NCBI GenBank assembly: GCA_947175325.1
Contig: CAMWME010000004.1
Span: 1 to 64,000, forward strand
Direction of reading: 5' to 3'
Origin: an uncultured Clostridia bacterium
GTDB taxonomy: Bacteria > Bacillota > Clostridia > Christensenellales > Borkfalkiaceae
Length of the DNA: 64,000 nt
Shown here: positions 25,308-33,227 of the stretch, piece after piece
Layout: each line of letters starts with the position of its first letter
Position numbering within the stretch: the first letter of the stretch is position 1
Made by a program: the position numbers and the translations under genes
The notes under the pieces: generated by a model
Databases searched by the model: none
Seen by the model: only the letters and a program-made list of their open reading frames with translations
What the model was told of the DNA's origin: nothing

Positions 25308-26621
25308 CTAAAATTTTTCACTGATAATAAATCCCACTTTGCGGGTTTTATCCTTAATTTGAATCTTATCGGATATTTCAACCCCGCAAACGGCAAGAAT
25401 TTCATTGCCGTTTGCAATTAACGGGATTGTTTTTCTTAATCTTACGGGGATTTTTCTATCCGTGAAGAAGTCACCCAAGCTTTTCGTTCCGCCGCCGAAT
25501 TTTGTAAACTTGTCCCCGCTTTCAATAAAGCGAACGACTGCGGTTTGAGGTATAGCTGCAAGGTCGAACTTCAATATTTTTTTATCAGAAAAAGCAGTAA
25601 AATCACTGCAATTTTCCGTTATTTTAAGCAATTGCCCCCCATATATGCTTGATTTACCGCACATATAGTCAAAAAAAGGTACTTCACAGTCTGCCCCTTC
25701 AGAAACGGTTTTCATTATAGAAATACCGCGGGCTTCCTTGTAAGCAGTCAGCCCCAAAAACTCGAACTTTTTTCCGTTTTCGGCAAACTGTAATTTATAC
25801 AAAACTTCAACTTGCGTAGAAGTGTAATCCTTCCTTTTGAAAAAATCTTTAATAACCGCAACCGCCGCACGAGAAAACAACGGTTTTTCGCAACTTTTGA
25901 TAATTGCAGTATCGCCGTCAAACTTCAACAGACCGCGTCTTTCAACTTCGGCGCTGATAAACGCCTCGTCCTCTGCCGCAAGCCGTGAAAATCTGTAAAT
26001 GGCTTTTGCCGCGTCGGGAACGGCTTTTTCAAGCGCGGGAAGTACGTTATTTCGAATATAGTTGCGGGTGTATGCGTCCGTGAAGTTAGTTTCGTCGTCA
26101 ACGTATGGCACGGCGTTTTCTGCAACGTAAGCGTTAATTTCTGCCCTCGTGCAAGCGATAAGCGGGTGAATTAAATTCAGCTTGTCCCCTTCACTGCTCG
26201 TAACAACGGCGTCGGTTATTCCCGTAGCGCCCGCAAGCGCGCTGCCGCGTGCAAGGTTAAAAAGCACGGTTTCCGCATTGTCGTCCAAGTGGTGAGCGGT
26301 TGCAATAAAGTCTGCGCCTTTTGCCGCTTTGAAATAACAGCTTCTGCGCCAATCGCGCGCCTCCGCCTCTGTTTTAAGCGCGAGCTCGTCGGCTTTGAAG
26401 CAAAGCAAATCAATGCCGTTCTCGCCGCACCAATTTTTAACGAACTCGCTGTCGCTTGCAGAGCTTACGCGCATTTCGTGGTCGCAATTCAAAGCGGAAA
26501 GGGTAATCCCGTACTCCTCTTTGTGCGCGTTCATAAAGTGCAGAAGCGCCATCGAATCTCTGCCGCCGGACACGGCAACGCAAATTTTCTTGCCCCTATA
26601 TGCGGCGAGTTCAAGTTTCAT
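25308..26621 (-). CDS. tilS: tRNA(Ile)-lysidine synthetase TilS
   Basis: The 437-residue enzyme converts C34 of tRNA-Ile(CAU) to lysidine. The PP-loop SGGRDS lies at residues 18-23. The motifs HHLDDNAETVLFNLARGS and DDETNFTDAYTRNYIRNNVLPAL follow. A C-terminal TilS domain ends with FGGGTKSLGDFFTDRKIP and VCGVEIS. ATG 26621 is chosen because the family starts near the PP-loop and a -10 box lies 7 nt before it. A dispersed motif copy encodes KSSIYGGQL within the linker/C-terminal part. Confidence 0.94.
   Translation of the reverse strand: MKLELAAYRGKKICVAVSGGRDSMALLHFMNAHKEEYGITLSALNCDHEMRVSSASDSEFVKNWCGENGIDLLCFKADELALKTEAEARDWRRSCYFKAAKGADFIATAHHLDDNAETVLFNLARGSALAGATGITDAVVTSSEGDKLNLIHPLIACTRAEINAYVAENAVPYVDDETNFTDAYTRNYIRNNVLPALEKAVPDAAKAIYRFSRLAAEDEAFISAEVERRGLLKFDGDTAIIKSCEKPLFSRAAVAVIKDFFKRKDYTSTQVEVLYKLQFAENGKKFEFLGLTAYKEARGISIMKTVSEGADCEVPFFDYMCGKSSIYGGQLLKITENCSDFTAFSDKKILKFDLAAIPQTAVVRFIESGDKFTKFGGGTKSLGDFFTDRKIPVRLRKTIPLIANGNEILAVCGVEISDKIQIKDKTRKVGFIISEKF
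25629..25660 (+). repeat. Dispersed motif, copy 8 (inside tilS)
   Basis: The plus strand reads CAATTGCCCCCC, then ATATATGC, then TTGATTTACCGC. The reverse strand encodes SSIYGGQL in the same frame as the ligA copy. Confidence 0.65.
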
Positions 26622-26628
26622 AAAAGTT

Positions 26629-26657
26629 ATTATAGCATATTTGTATATAAGTTGCAA
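26629..26657 (-). promoter_or_regulatory. Promoter placing the tilS start at or near +1
   Basis: Minus-strand TTGCAA (26652-26657), 17 bp, TATAAT (26629-26634). Only 7 nt separate the -10 box from ATG and no Shine-Dalgarno is present. Confidence 0.65.
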
Positions 26658-26704
26658 GTTACAAAGTAAATTTTAATAAAAATTTTATTAGCGCCGAAAA
26701 ACAG

Positions 26705-26733
26705 TTGACAAATTTTTGATTTTTTAATATTAT
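26705..26733 (+). promoter_or_regulatory. Promoter of the tRNA cluster
   Basis: TTGACA (26705-26710) and TATTAT (26728-26733) with a 17-bp spacer, 28 bp upstream of tRNA-fMet. Confidence 0.7.
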
Positions 26734-26760
26734 GATATAGCTTTGTTGAAAAGCGCATAT

Positions 26761-26838
<78 letters not shown>

Positions 26839-26862
26839 CTTCTTCCCTTATTTAGGGAATAT

Positions 26863-26940
26863 GGCGACGTAGCTTAGTTGGTCTATAGCGGCCGGTTCAT
26901 ACCCGGCAGGTCGGCGGTTCGAATCCACCCGTCGCTACCA
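26863..26940 (+). tRNA. tRNA-Met (CAT), probably elongator
   Basis: GGCGACG pairs with CGTCGCT. The anticodon arm GCCGG-TTCATAC-CCGGC gives CAT, and CCA is encoded. A CAT anticodon could also be the lysidine-modified tRNA-Ile, but the overall sequence looks like elongator Met. Confidence 0.85.
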
Positions 26941-26991
26941 AAATAATTAACGCATACGCGTTTTACATATAAGGCTTTAAGCCTAAAATAA

Positions 26992-27066
26992 GGCCCGTTG
27001 GTCAAGCGGTTAAGACATCACCCTTTCACGGTGGTAACATGGGTTCGATTCCCGTACGGGTCACCA
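26992..27066 (+). tRNA. tRNA-Glu (TTC)
   Basis: GGCCCGT pairs with ACGGGTC. The anticodon loop CTTTCAC gives TTC, and CCA is encoded. The last 9 nt and the following terminator recur at 28624-28670. Confidence 0.94.
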
Positions 27067-27103
27067 CGAAAAAGACACAGTTAACGCTGTGTCTTTTTTC
27101 GTG
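27058..27103 (+). repeat. Direct repeat, left copy: tRNA-Glu 3' end plus terminator
   Basis: The 46-nt stretch from GGGTCACCACG through the terminator to TTTTTTCGTG is repeated at 28624-28670 with one substitution and one extra T. It behaves like the left end of an integrated element. Confidence 0.7.
27067..27103 (+). terminator. Terminator T1 after tRNA-Glu
   Basis: The stem arms GACACAG and CTGTGTC (with variation in the loop) are followed by TTTTTT. The outer bases CGAAAAA and TTTTTTCG also pair. Confidence 0.85.
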
Positions 27104-27120
27104 TTACCGTACTCTGAACC

Positions 27121-27188
27121 GAGCCCATCGTTCGCGCGAGCGAAGCGAAGTTCTGCCGAAAGCTTCCGCTTGCGGAAAGCGGCAGATT
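27121..27188. other. Palindrome-rich non-coding segment
   Basis: Within the 211-bp gap after tRNA-Glu, TCTGCCG pairs with CGGCAGA around an inner TTCCGC/GCGGAA stem. A second short palindromic stretch (TTCGCGCGAGCGAA) precedes it. No reading frame or known RNA is apparent. Confidence 0.4.
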
Positions 27189-27314
27189 CCCATGCATCAC
27201 TCCTCCACATTTTTTAAACACCCGTCATATCATCCAATAATATTTTTTGTAATATGTTGCTTTTAAAATATAAAAGTACTATAATTGAAACAAATAAAAA
27301 AGGAAATTAAGCAT

Positions 27315-27716
27315 ATGAAAAAACTGTTTACATCTATATTAGTTTGCATATTGTCCGTTTTAGCGCTATCTTTGATGGCTTGTAATGACAATAAAAACGG
27401 AACATATTTCCCTAGTAGCGATGAAATGAAAACAAACCTTGAGAGCGGCGGTTATACTGTGACGGTTACAACCGATTTAGGAAATAAAAACGGCACGTAC
27501 CTTTCTGCAACAAAAGATAGTGAATACATTTATTTTTATTGGCTTGATAACATTGAGGATTGCGATTATTTTTATAATCTTTTAGAAGAAAATCACACAA
27601 ATTATAATTCTTTAGTTAAAATAGAAAATGACGATAAATTCGGGAATTTAGTATATTGCGGAACTACAAATGCCGTGAACATCGCGGGAATTAAAGTGGT
27701 AAAGGTTAAGGTTTAA
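27315..27716 (+). CDS. Small predicted lipoprotein (133 aa)
   Basis: Start ATG 27315 follows AAGGAA. The signal peptide MKKLFTSILVCILSVLALSL ends in the lipobox LMAC. The mature part is Asn/Tyr/acid-rich (FYWLDNIEDCDYFYNLLEEN) with no recognised family. It is AT-rich compared with the core genes and is the first gene of the island bracketed by the tRNA-Glu repeats, so it was probably acquired. Confidence 0.7.
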   Translation: MKKLFTSILVCILSVLALSLMACNDNKNGTYFPSSDEMKTNLESGGYTVTVTTDLGNKNGTYLSATKDSEYIYFYWLDNIEDCDYFYNLLEENHTNYNSLVKIENDDKFGNLVYCGTTNAVNIAGIKVVKVKV

Positions 27717-27795
27717 ATCTGATTTAAACACATATCTTTATTAAAATGTTATTTGCGATATTAAAAGTTTGTAGATAGATTAGATTTAAAAGATT

Positions 27796-28596
27796 ATGAA
27801 AGATAAAAAAGATTTTACATTTGGAAAATTTATAAAAAAATTGTGGTGGGTTCTATTAATTCTTACAATTATTCCACTATCCGCATTAGCTACTTTTATT
27901 GGTTTAATGGCAAATGGTATTTGTAATATTTCAGATTTAGGTTCAATGCTTGGAGGGCTTCTTGCATACATAGGAACTATTTTGTTAGGTTTAGTTTCTG
28001 TATGGCAAGTCGAGCGCCAACGTAAAGAAAATCAAGAGGCAATTTTACAGCAGAATTTTGAACAAAGTAAGGGCGTATTACAAATTTATATTGAAGTCAT
28101 TAATAATTCTGTAGTACTGGTTGTTAAAAATATGGGACAAGCAGAAATCCGTAAAGGCAGTATTGAATTTAATGAAGAATGGTTAAAGCAAATAGATACT
28201 TTTGGGGATATAGCAATTTCATTTAAAAAAAGCCTTTTAAAGAGCCTTTCTAATGAAATTTACTTAGCTTCAAATCAAGATGTGAGATTTCTAATATATT
28301 ACATAGGTTTAGACAGAAATTATTATAATTTTTTACTTAATAATAATTGTGCCGTAAAAATCAGTTATGTAACATTAGAGAGAACGATTGAACAGTGTTT
28401 AGAAATTGATTTTCATTCTGTATTATCAAGTTACTACGGATTAAATATTGAAGAAGAAAAGATTAGTGAAATAGAGAAAATATCCAAAAACCAAATAAAA
28501 GAAATTAAAAATATAAGTGATGAAATTAAAAAACTGAATTCAAATATTATTTCAGTAAATAATCAATTAAAAGATATTGGCAAAAAAATGCAGTAG
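27796..28596 (+). CDS. Two-helix membrane protein with coiled-coil tail, unknown (266 aa)
   Basis: Two hydrophobic segments (about 14-37 and 49-70) are followed by a cytoplasmic part. This part includes a soluble beta-rich stretch (GVLQIYIEVINNSVVLVVKN) and a C-terminal heptad-like region (EKISEIEKISKNQIKEIKNI) that predicts a coiled coil. Gene and flanks are very AT-rich. It is the second gene of the small island at tRNA-Glu. Membrane proteins of this layout are frequent among accessory genes, including candidate phage-defence proteins, but no defence motif is visible. Confidence 0.65.
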   Translation: MKDKKDFTFGKFIKKLWWVLLILTIIPLSALATFIGLMANGICNISDLGSMLGGLLAYIGTILLGLVSVWQVERQRKENQEAILQQNFEQSKGVLQIYIEVINNSVVLVVKNMGQAEIRKGSIEFNEEWLKQIDTFGDIAISFKKSLLKSLSNEIYLASNQDVRFLIYYIGLDRNYYNFLLNNNCAVKISYVTLERTIEQCLEIDFHSVLSSYYGLNIEEEKISEIEKISKNQIKEIKNISDEIKKLNSNIISVNNQLKDIGKKMQ

Positions 28597-28623
28597 GTCT
28601 ATTATCCGAATAAAACTGAATAT

Positions 28624-28670
28624 GGGTCACCACGAAAAAGACACAGTTAAAGCTGTGTCTTTTTTTCGTG
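28624..28670 (+). repeat. Direct repeat, right copy: tRNA-Glu 3' end plus terminator
   Basis: The 47-nt copy of 27058-27103 includes GGGTCACCA, although no tRNA precedes it. This is the expected signature of site-specific integration into, or duplication of, the 3' end of a tRNA gene. Confidence 0.7.
28633..28670 (+). terminator. Terminator T2 closing the small island
   Basis: GACACAG with CTGTGTC and an 8-T run; same hairpin as T1, T3 and T4. Confidence 0.85.
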
Positions 28671-28722
28671 GTCCCGCATTTAGGAATCGCCCCTACCTCC
28701 GTTCGTTGAGTGTAGCAAATCT

Positions 28723-28751
28723 TTGCGTTTTAAATTAATTCTTGTTATAAT
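28723..28751 (+). promoter_or_regulatory. Promoter of the 133-aa gene
   Basis: TTGCGT (28723-28728), 17 bp, TATAAT (28746-28751). Confidence 0.6.
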
Positions 28752-28784
28752 ACCTACGAGAAAAACAAAAAATTTGAGGGATTT

Positions 28785-29186
28785 ATGTTTGAGAAATATA
28801 TTGATTATGGATTACACGATACTTCGGTAAACGATATTACTATTGAAGAAAACGGCTTAGCCTTTATTTTTGACGAGGGCGTATATATTTTAAATGATGC
28901 CGGCAAAGAGGCTACCTTATCAAAGCCGTGCAGAATGAAGATTAATATTGAAGATTTTTACGGAGATAAGCTTTTTGAACATTGTTCTTTTTACAAATGC
29001 CATAAAAAACGTTTTTCCGAAGTTGATTTCTCGGAAGTCAAAAAGCTATTGTTAAAAAGCCGTTTTGACATTGATTTGGATTTTTATTCGCCATTTGCAC
29101 GAGCAATCGCACTCAAAGGCTATATTGGGAAATATATGATAGAAATAAGGATAACCGAAATTCTGTCTATAGAGTTTCAAACGTAA
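28785..29186 (+). CDS. Hypothetical soluble protein (133 aa)
   Basis: The gene has its own promoter and a GAGGG site. The product is acidic, beta-rich and without membrane segments (YIDYGLHDTSVNDITIEENG, then FARAIALKGYIGKYMIEIRI). The size and style resemble small immunity-type or enzyme-accessory proteins scattered in Firmicutes, but I recognise no family and no toxin partner is adjacent. It sits alone between terminators T2 and T3. Confidence 0.6.
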   Translation: MFEKYIDYGLHDTSVNDITIEENGLAFIFDEGVYILNDAGKEATLSKPCRMKINIEDFYGDKLFEHCSFYKCHKKRFSEVDFSEVKKLLLKSRFDIDLDFYSPFARAIALKGYIGKYMIEIRITEILSIEFQT

Positions 29187-29191
29187 GTCCT

Positions 29192-29237
29192 TTTAACGCG
29201 GTGGCAATTGACATATTATTTAACGCGGTGATACAAT
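29192..29237 (+). promoter_or_regulatory. Promoter with 12-bp direct repeats around the -35 box
   Basis: TTGACA (29208-29213) and TACAAT (29232-29237) are 18 bp apart. TTTAACGCGGTG occurs twice (29192-29203 and 29219-29230), one copy on each side of the -35 box, suggesting a tandem activator or repressor site. Confidence 0.6.
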
Positions 29238-29270
29238 ACTTATAATTTTTTAACACAAAGGAGAAAGAAT

Positions 29271-29540
29271 ATGAACAATATAGAATTAGACGAAATCAAC
29301 AGACTGCCGACAAAATACCGCCCCATGGGTGCATGGTCCTACTTCGGGTATCAGATTTTATTCTCGATTCCGCTCATCGGATTTATTGCTTTGTTGGTAT
29401 GCGCTTTCAGCGACACGAATATCAATAGGCGCAGCTTTGCAAGAAGTTACTTCTGCGTTTTGATTATCGCTATCATAATAGCGGTTATTCTTGTGGTTGC
29501 GTTGGGCGGATGTGCTGCTATTGCCGGCGTGTTTAATTAA
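29271..29540 (+). CDS. Small two-helix membrane protein (89 aa)
   Basis: GGAG lies 8 nt before ATG. The N-terminus (LPTKYRPMGAWSYFGYQILF) is followed by helices at about 26-48 and 62-84, linked by SDTNINRRSFARSYF. Short proteins of this exact layout are common in gut Clostridia and have no assigned role. It stands alone before terminator T3. Confidence 0.7.
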   Translation: MNNIELDEINRLPTKYRPMGAWSYFGYQILFSIPLIGFIALLVCAFSDTNINRRSFARSYFCVLIIAIIIAVILVVALGGCAAIAGVFN

Positions 29541-29554
29541 GAACAAGATTAAAG

Positions 29555-29590
29555 CAAAAAAGACACGGTTACGCTGTGTCTTTTTTCGTG
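29555..29590 (+). terminator. Terminator T3
   Basis: The same family as T1, T2 and T4: GACACGG/CTGTGTC stem, TTTTTTCGTG tail. Confidence 0.85.
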
Positions 29591-29642
29591 TTCAGTACAC
29601 CGCCACTCGTTCGCGGGAATACGACGGCATCTATATTTGGAA

Positions 29643-29671
29643 TTGACATAAAAGCCAAATAATGATATAAT
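29643..29671 (+). promoter_or_regulatory. Consensus promoter of the BspA-like gene
   Basis: TTGACA (29643-29648), a 17-bp spacer and TATAAT (29666-29671); a perfect sigma-A match. Confidence 0.85.
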
Positions 29672-29702
29672 ACGTTTTATAATAATGAGGAGGGCATTTG
29701 CA

Positions 29703-32297
29703 ATGAAGTTAAGAAATAAGTTACTTATTCTTTTTGCTGTATGCGCTTTCTTTTGTCTTCTTGTCTTATCCGTTGTTTTCATAGCGCAATCAAACAAAAC
29801 CGAAGTTGAATTCGGAGATTGGCAAACCGTAACCGCACCGACTTGCGAGGAAACGGGCGTAGAAATGCGAGTAGCGCTGAAAGACCCTTCAATAAAAGAA
29901 TACCGCACTATACCCGCCACGGGGCACGACTGGAACGAGTGGGAAACCACAACGGAGCCAACTTGCCTTGTTAACGGCGTAAAAAACCGTAGTTGCAATA
30001 ACTGTGAAAATTTGGATATAGGTTCAATACCCGCATTAGGACATAACTGGGGCGCATGGGAAACTGTTTTGGAAGCCGATTGCGAAAACAGCGGCACGAA
30101 AACAAGAGTATGCCTACGCGACGAAAACCATACCGATATGCAACCTATCCCCAGTCTTGGGCACGATTACGGCGATTGGGTGGTAACTATTGCACCCACT
30201 TGCACGACAGGCGGCACGGAAACCAGATACTGCCGCAACGAAAATAAACATATCGAGGAGCGCGCGGTAGACCCTTACGGGCACAAATGGAGCCCGTTTG
30301 TAACAATAACCCCCGCCACTTGCACGGAGGAAGGTGAAGGCGCTTACGTATGCAGTAACGACGCGTCGCATAAGATTACTTCAACTATTAATGCACGCGG
30401 ACACTCATTCGGAGATTGGGTGGCTTCAGTGCCCGCAACCGAAAACGAGGACGGCGTAGATATTCGAGTTTGCAGACACGACTCATCTCACACCGAAACC
30501 CGCGTTGCCCCCGCAATAGGTAGCGACGGTTTAAAATATACTTTAAACTCTGCCGGCACGGAATACAGTGTAAAATACGATTACCCCCGTCCTTCCGGCA
30601 CCGTTTATATCCCCGCCGTACATAACGGCTTACCGGTTACGGCTTTGGGCAGCAGCGCTTTCCAGAGCTGTAAAGATATAGAGAGTATCGTATTCCTCGG
30701 CAACAATCTTCAAACGATATGGTCAAACGCTTTTGCATACTGCGAAAAATTAGAGAGCATTGAATTACCGGAAGGCGTAACGACAATTTGCGCCCATCCC
30801 TTTACCAGATGTGAAAATCTGAAAAGCGTTTCCTTCCCTTCAACGGTAACTTATATGGGAATGAATTACGGAGACCACGGTTCTTTTATCGGGGTTTTCC
30901 GCGAATGCCCTAAGCTTGAAACCATTACGGTTGCGGAAGACAACGCAGTCTACAAGGTTGAAAGCGGCTGCCTGATTGAAAAAGAATCAAACGCTTTGAT
31001 TACCGGCACTAAAAACGCGGTTATCCCTAACTACGTAACGGAAATTAAACGCGCGGCATTTATCGGCTCCGGAATAGAAAGCATTCATATTCCGGCAAGC
31101 ATTGCAAACATAGAAGATTCCGCATTTAACGGTTGCTTACAATTAAAAGAAATTATCTTCGAAAACGGCGAACTTGAAACTTTGGGCTATTCTCATTATT
31201 CAATGTTCAGCGGCTGCGTCAGCCTTGAAAAAATCGAATTGCCCGAGAACATAACCGGAATTTACGGCTCTGCTTTCAGCGGTTGCACTTCTCTTAAAGA
31301 GGTGGTCTTCGGCAGTAATCTGCAAATAATAGATGCATATGCTTTCAGAAATTGCAACGCCATTGAGATTTGCGAAATCCCGGCAAGCGTTACGCAGATA
31401 TACGCCACATCGTTTATGGGGGCGGCAGTTTCCGCAATTACGATTGACGAAGGAAATACTACTTACAAAAAAGACGGCAATTGTATAATAGAAATAGCGA
31501 CAAACACCATCGTTGCGGGCGCAGACAACTCTGTTATTCCCGATTACGTTACGGAAATCGGTTCCTACGCGTTCCATGGACGGGATATTAAAAGCATAGT
31601 AATACCGAGCAACGTGCAAGCTATCGGGGATTATGCATTTGCAGAGTGTGCTTCCCTTCAAAGCGTTTCGTTCAATATGGGAAGCAAGCTCGAAGTTATA
31701 GGAAAATTTGCATTCACTAAATGTACAAGTTTAAACTCCATTATGCTGCCCGAAAAGCTTAGTGAAATTTCTTCAAATGCATTTTCCTATTGCACGATAC
31801 TGTCTTCGGTTACTTTCGGTTACAGCGACGGAATGCTCGTTTACGGAGCGTCAAGTCTTGAAAGTATCGGGGGCGCCGCATTTGCGTACACGGCTTTAAA
31901 GTCATTTAAAATCCCCAAAACCGTAACGAGTATCGGACAAAATGCGTTTTGGCGTTGCGAGAACCTTACTTCATTAACGGTTGAAAAAGAAAATACAGTC
32001 TATAAAATGGTTACGGGGTGTCTAGTTGAAATCGCAACAAGAACGGTTGTGTTTGCGCTTGACGGAGCAACGCTTCCCGAAGAAACGGAAATTATCGGTA
32101 CAGATGCTTTCGCCAATTGTACGAATGCCACGATAGTAATTCCCGCGGGTGTTGAAGTTAAACAGTATGCATTTGAATACTGGACGGCTGAACAGACGAT
32201 TATCGTAAAAGGCTTTGCTTCCGAGGAGGAAGCCGACGCCGCATGGGGCAGTAATTGGCGCTATAACTGTAAAGCGGTAATTGTTTACGAAGGTTAA
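29703..32297 (+). CDS. BspA-like leucine-rich repeat surface protein with aromatic/Cys repeats
   Basis: The 864-residue product has an N-terminal signal anchor (LLILFAVCAFFCLLVLSVVFI). Five repeats of about 48 residues follow (about 36-280), each with a W-x2-W pair, a TC near an ATC/PTC and a later R-x-C. The rest is a series of BspA-type (LRR_5) repeats such as IGSYAFHGRDIKSIVIPSNV and SAFSGCTSLKEV, interrupted by VYKVESGCLIE segments. No sorting motif is seen. Such proteins mediate adhesion or binding. ATG 29703 is chosen for its GAGGAGG site. Confidence 0.85.
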   Translation: MKLRNKLLILFAVCAFFCLLVLSVVFIAQSNKTEVEFGDWQTVTAPTCEETGVEMRVALKDPSIKEYRTIPATGHDWNEWETTTEPTCLVNGVKNRSCNNCENLDIGSIPALGHNWGAWETVLEADCENSGTKTRVCLRDENHTDMQPIPSLGHDYGDWVVTIAPTCTTGGTETRYCRNENKHIEERAVDPYGHKWSPFVTITPATCTEEGEGAYVCSNDASHKITSTINARGHSFGDWVASVPATENEDGVDIRVCRHDSSHTETRVAPAIGSDGLKYTLNSAGTEYSVKYDYPRPSGTVYIPAVHNGLPVTALGSSAFQSCKDIESIVFLGNNLQTIWSNAFAYCEKLESIELPEGVTTICAHPFTRCENLKSVSFPSTVTYMGMNYGDHGSFIGVFRECPKLETITVAEDNAVYKVESGCLIEKESNALITGTKNAVIPNYVTEIKRAAFIGSGIESIHIPASIANIEDSAFNGCLQLKEIIFENGELETLGYSHYSMFSGCVSLEKIELPENITGIYGSAFSGCTSLKEVVFGSNLQIIDAYAFRNCNAIEICEIPASVTQIYATSFMGAAVSAITIDEGNTTYKKDGNCIIEIATNTIVAGADNSVIPDYVTEIGSYAFHGRDIKSIVIPSNVQAIGDYAFAECASLQSVSFNMGSKLEVIGKFAFTKCTSLNSIMLPEKLSEISSNAFSYCTILSSVTFGYSDGMLVYGASSLESIGGAAFAYTALKSFKIPKTVTSIGQNAFWRCENLTSLTVEKENTVYKMVTGCLVEIATRTVVFALDGATLPEETEIIGTDAFANCTNATIVIPAGVEVKQYAFEYWTAEQTIIVKGFASEEEADAAWGSNWRYNCKAVIVYEG

Positions 32298-32303
32298 AAT
32301 CAC

Positions 32304-32338
32304 AAAAAGACACAGTTAAAGCTGTGTCTTTTTTCGTG
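32304..32338 (+). terminator. Terminator T4 after the BspA-like gene
   Basis: Hairpin of GACACAG and CTGTGTC with the same loop as T2 and the same TTTTTTCGTG tail. Confidence 0.87.
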
Positions 32339-32368
32339 TTCCACCTCTACCACCGCCGCGATTTTTAG

Positions 32369-32397
32369 TTGACTTTGGCGTAGCATTCGGATACAAT
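32369..32397 (+). promoter_or_regulatory. Promoter of pnuC
   Basis: TTGACT (32369-32374), 17 bp, TACAAT (32392-32397). Confidence 0.7.
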
Positions 32398-32414
32398 GAT
32401 AAAAAATAAATTTA

Positions 32415-32502
32415 GCAAGTGCTACCGAGTACTTGCGGATGCAACAGCATTTTACTTATATCGTTAGGTCTTAGAAGATATAAGCGAAGTGCTATTTTTT
32501 TT
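32415..32502 (+). promoter_or_regulatory. Attenuator-like structured leader (candidate riboswitch) of pnuC
   Basis: Hairpin P1 pairs GCAAGT (32415-32420) with ACTTGC (32431-32436). A 17-bp terminator stem pairs 32446-32462 with 32477-32493 (one A-C mismatch, two G-U) and is followed by 8 T. AAGTGCT (32417-32423) can instead pair with AGCATTT (32446-32452). That pairing would break both P1 and the terminator. This mutually exclusive design is typical of a transcription-attenuating riboswitch. The aptamer class is not recognised. Confidence 0.6.
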
Positions 32503-32510
32503 GAGGCGTC

Positions 32511-33227
32511 ATGAAAAAGTTTCTAAAAAGCATTACACTCGCCGAATGGTTGATTTGGGGCTTAAGCGTAATTTCGATAATAGTCTTTTTCTTCGTTTTT
32601 AAAAACACGCAATATCTGTATCTTGCCGGCTCTTTAATCGGCGCAACCGCTTTGATATTCGTTTCTAAGGGCAACCCTATCGGACAGTTTTTAACGATAG
32701 TATTCAGTGTGTTTTACGGCATAATTTCCTACTCGTTCAGTTACTACGGCGAAATGATAACGTATTTGGCAATGACCGCGCCTATTGCTATTTGGGCTTT
32801 AATATCGTGGCTACGCAACCCCTATAAAGGAAACAAAAGCGAGGTCAAGGTTAATACCGTTTCCCGCAAAGAATGGTGCATATTCTTAGCCGCGGCGGTT
32901 GCCGTAACGGTTGCGTTTTACTTCATACTACAAGCACTTAATACCGCGAACTTAATCGTCAGTACCGTTTCGGTTTTAACCTCGTTTATGGCGGCTTACT
33001 TGACGGCGCGAAGAAGTCGGTTTTACGCAATATTTTACAGCTTAAACGACGTGGTGTTGATTGTTATGTGGAGTATGGCAAGCTACGAAAATATCACCTA
33101 CTTACCTATGGTAATTTGTTTTATTGCGTTTTTCGTGATGGATATTTACGGTTTTATAAATTGGAGTATTATGAACAAAAAACAAACTGCGGGGGGAAAC
33201 GATGTTTCGGAAAATGAGAAGATTTAA
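32511..33227 (+). CDS. pnuC: PnuC family nicotinamide riboside transporter
   Basis: The 238-residue protein has about seven membrane helices. PnuC features include YLAMTAPIAIWALISWLRNP, the RRSRFYAIFYSLNDVVLIVMW segment and the final IYGFINWSIM. PnuC imports nicotinamide riboside by facilitated diffusion for NAD synthesis. The gene follows the attenuator-like leader, suggesting control by a ligand, perhaps NAD-related (inference). It overlaps the next gene by 26 bp. Confidence 0.92.
   Translation: MKKFLKSITLAEWLIWGLSVISIIVFFFVFKNTQYLYLAGSLIGATALIFVSKGNPIGQFLTIVFSVFYGIISYSFSYYGEMITYLAMTAPIAIWALISWLRNPYKGNKSEVKVNTVSRKEWCIFLAAAVAVTVAFYFILQALNTANLIVSTVSVLTSFMAAYLTARRSRFYAIFYSLNDVVLIVMWSMASYENITYLPMVICFIAFFVMDIYGFINWSIMNKKQTAGGNDVSENEKI

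Noticed and set aside
26590-26606. Possible motif copy at the tilS N-terminus (TTGCCCCTATATGCGGC)
   Set aside because: The C-run is short and the right flank does not match; kept only as a weak candidate in the findings.
28785-29186. Toxin-immunity pair assignment for the 133-residue protein
   Set aside because: The style is suggestive, but no toxin partner or family motif is visible.
29549-30097. 182-codon minus-strand frame opposite the BspA-like N-terminus
   Set aside because: Antisense to a gene with its own consensus promoter, ribosome-binding site and recognisable repeats.
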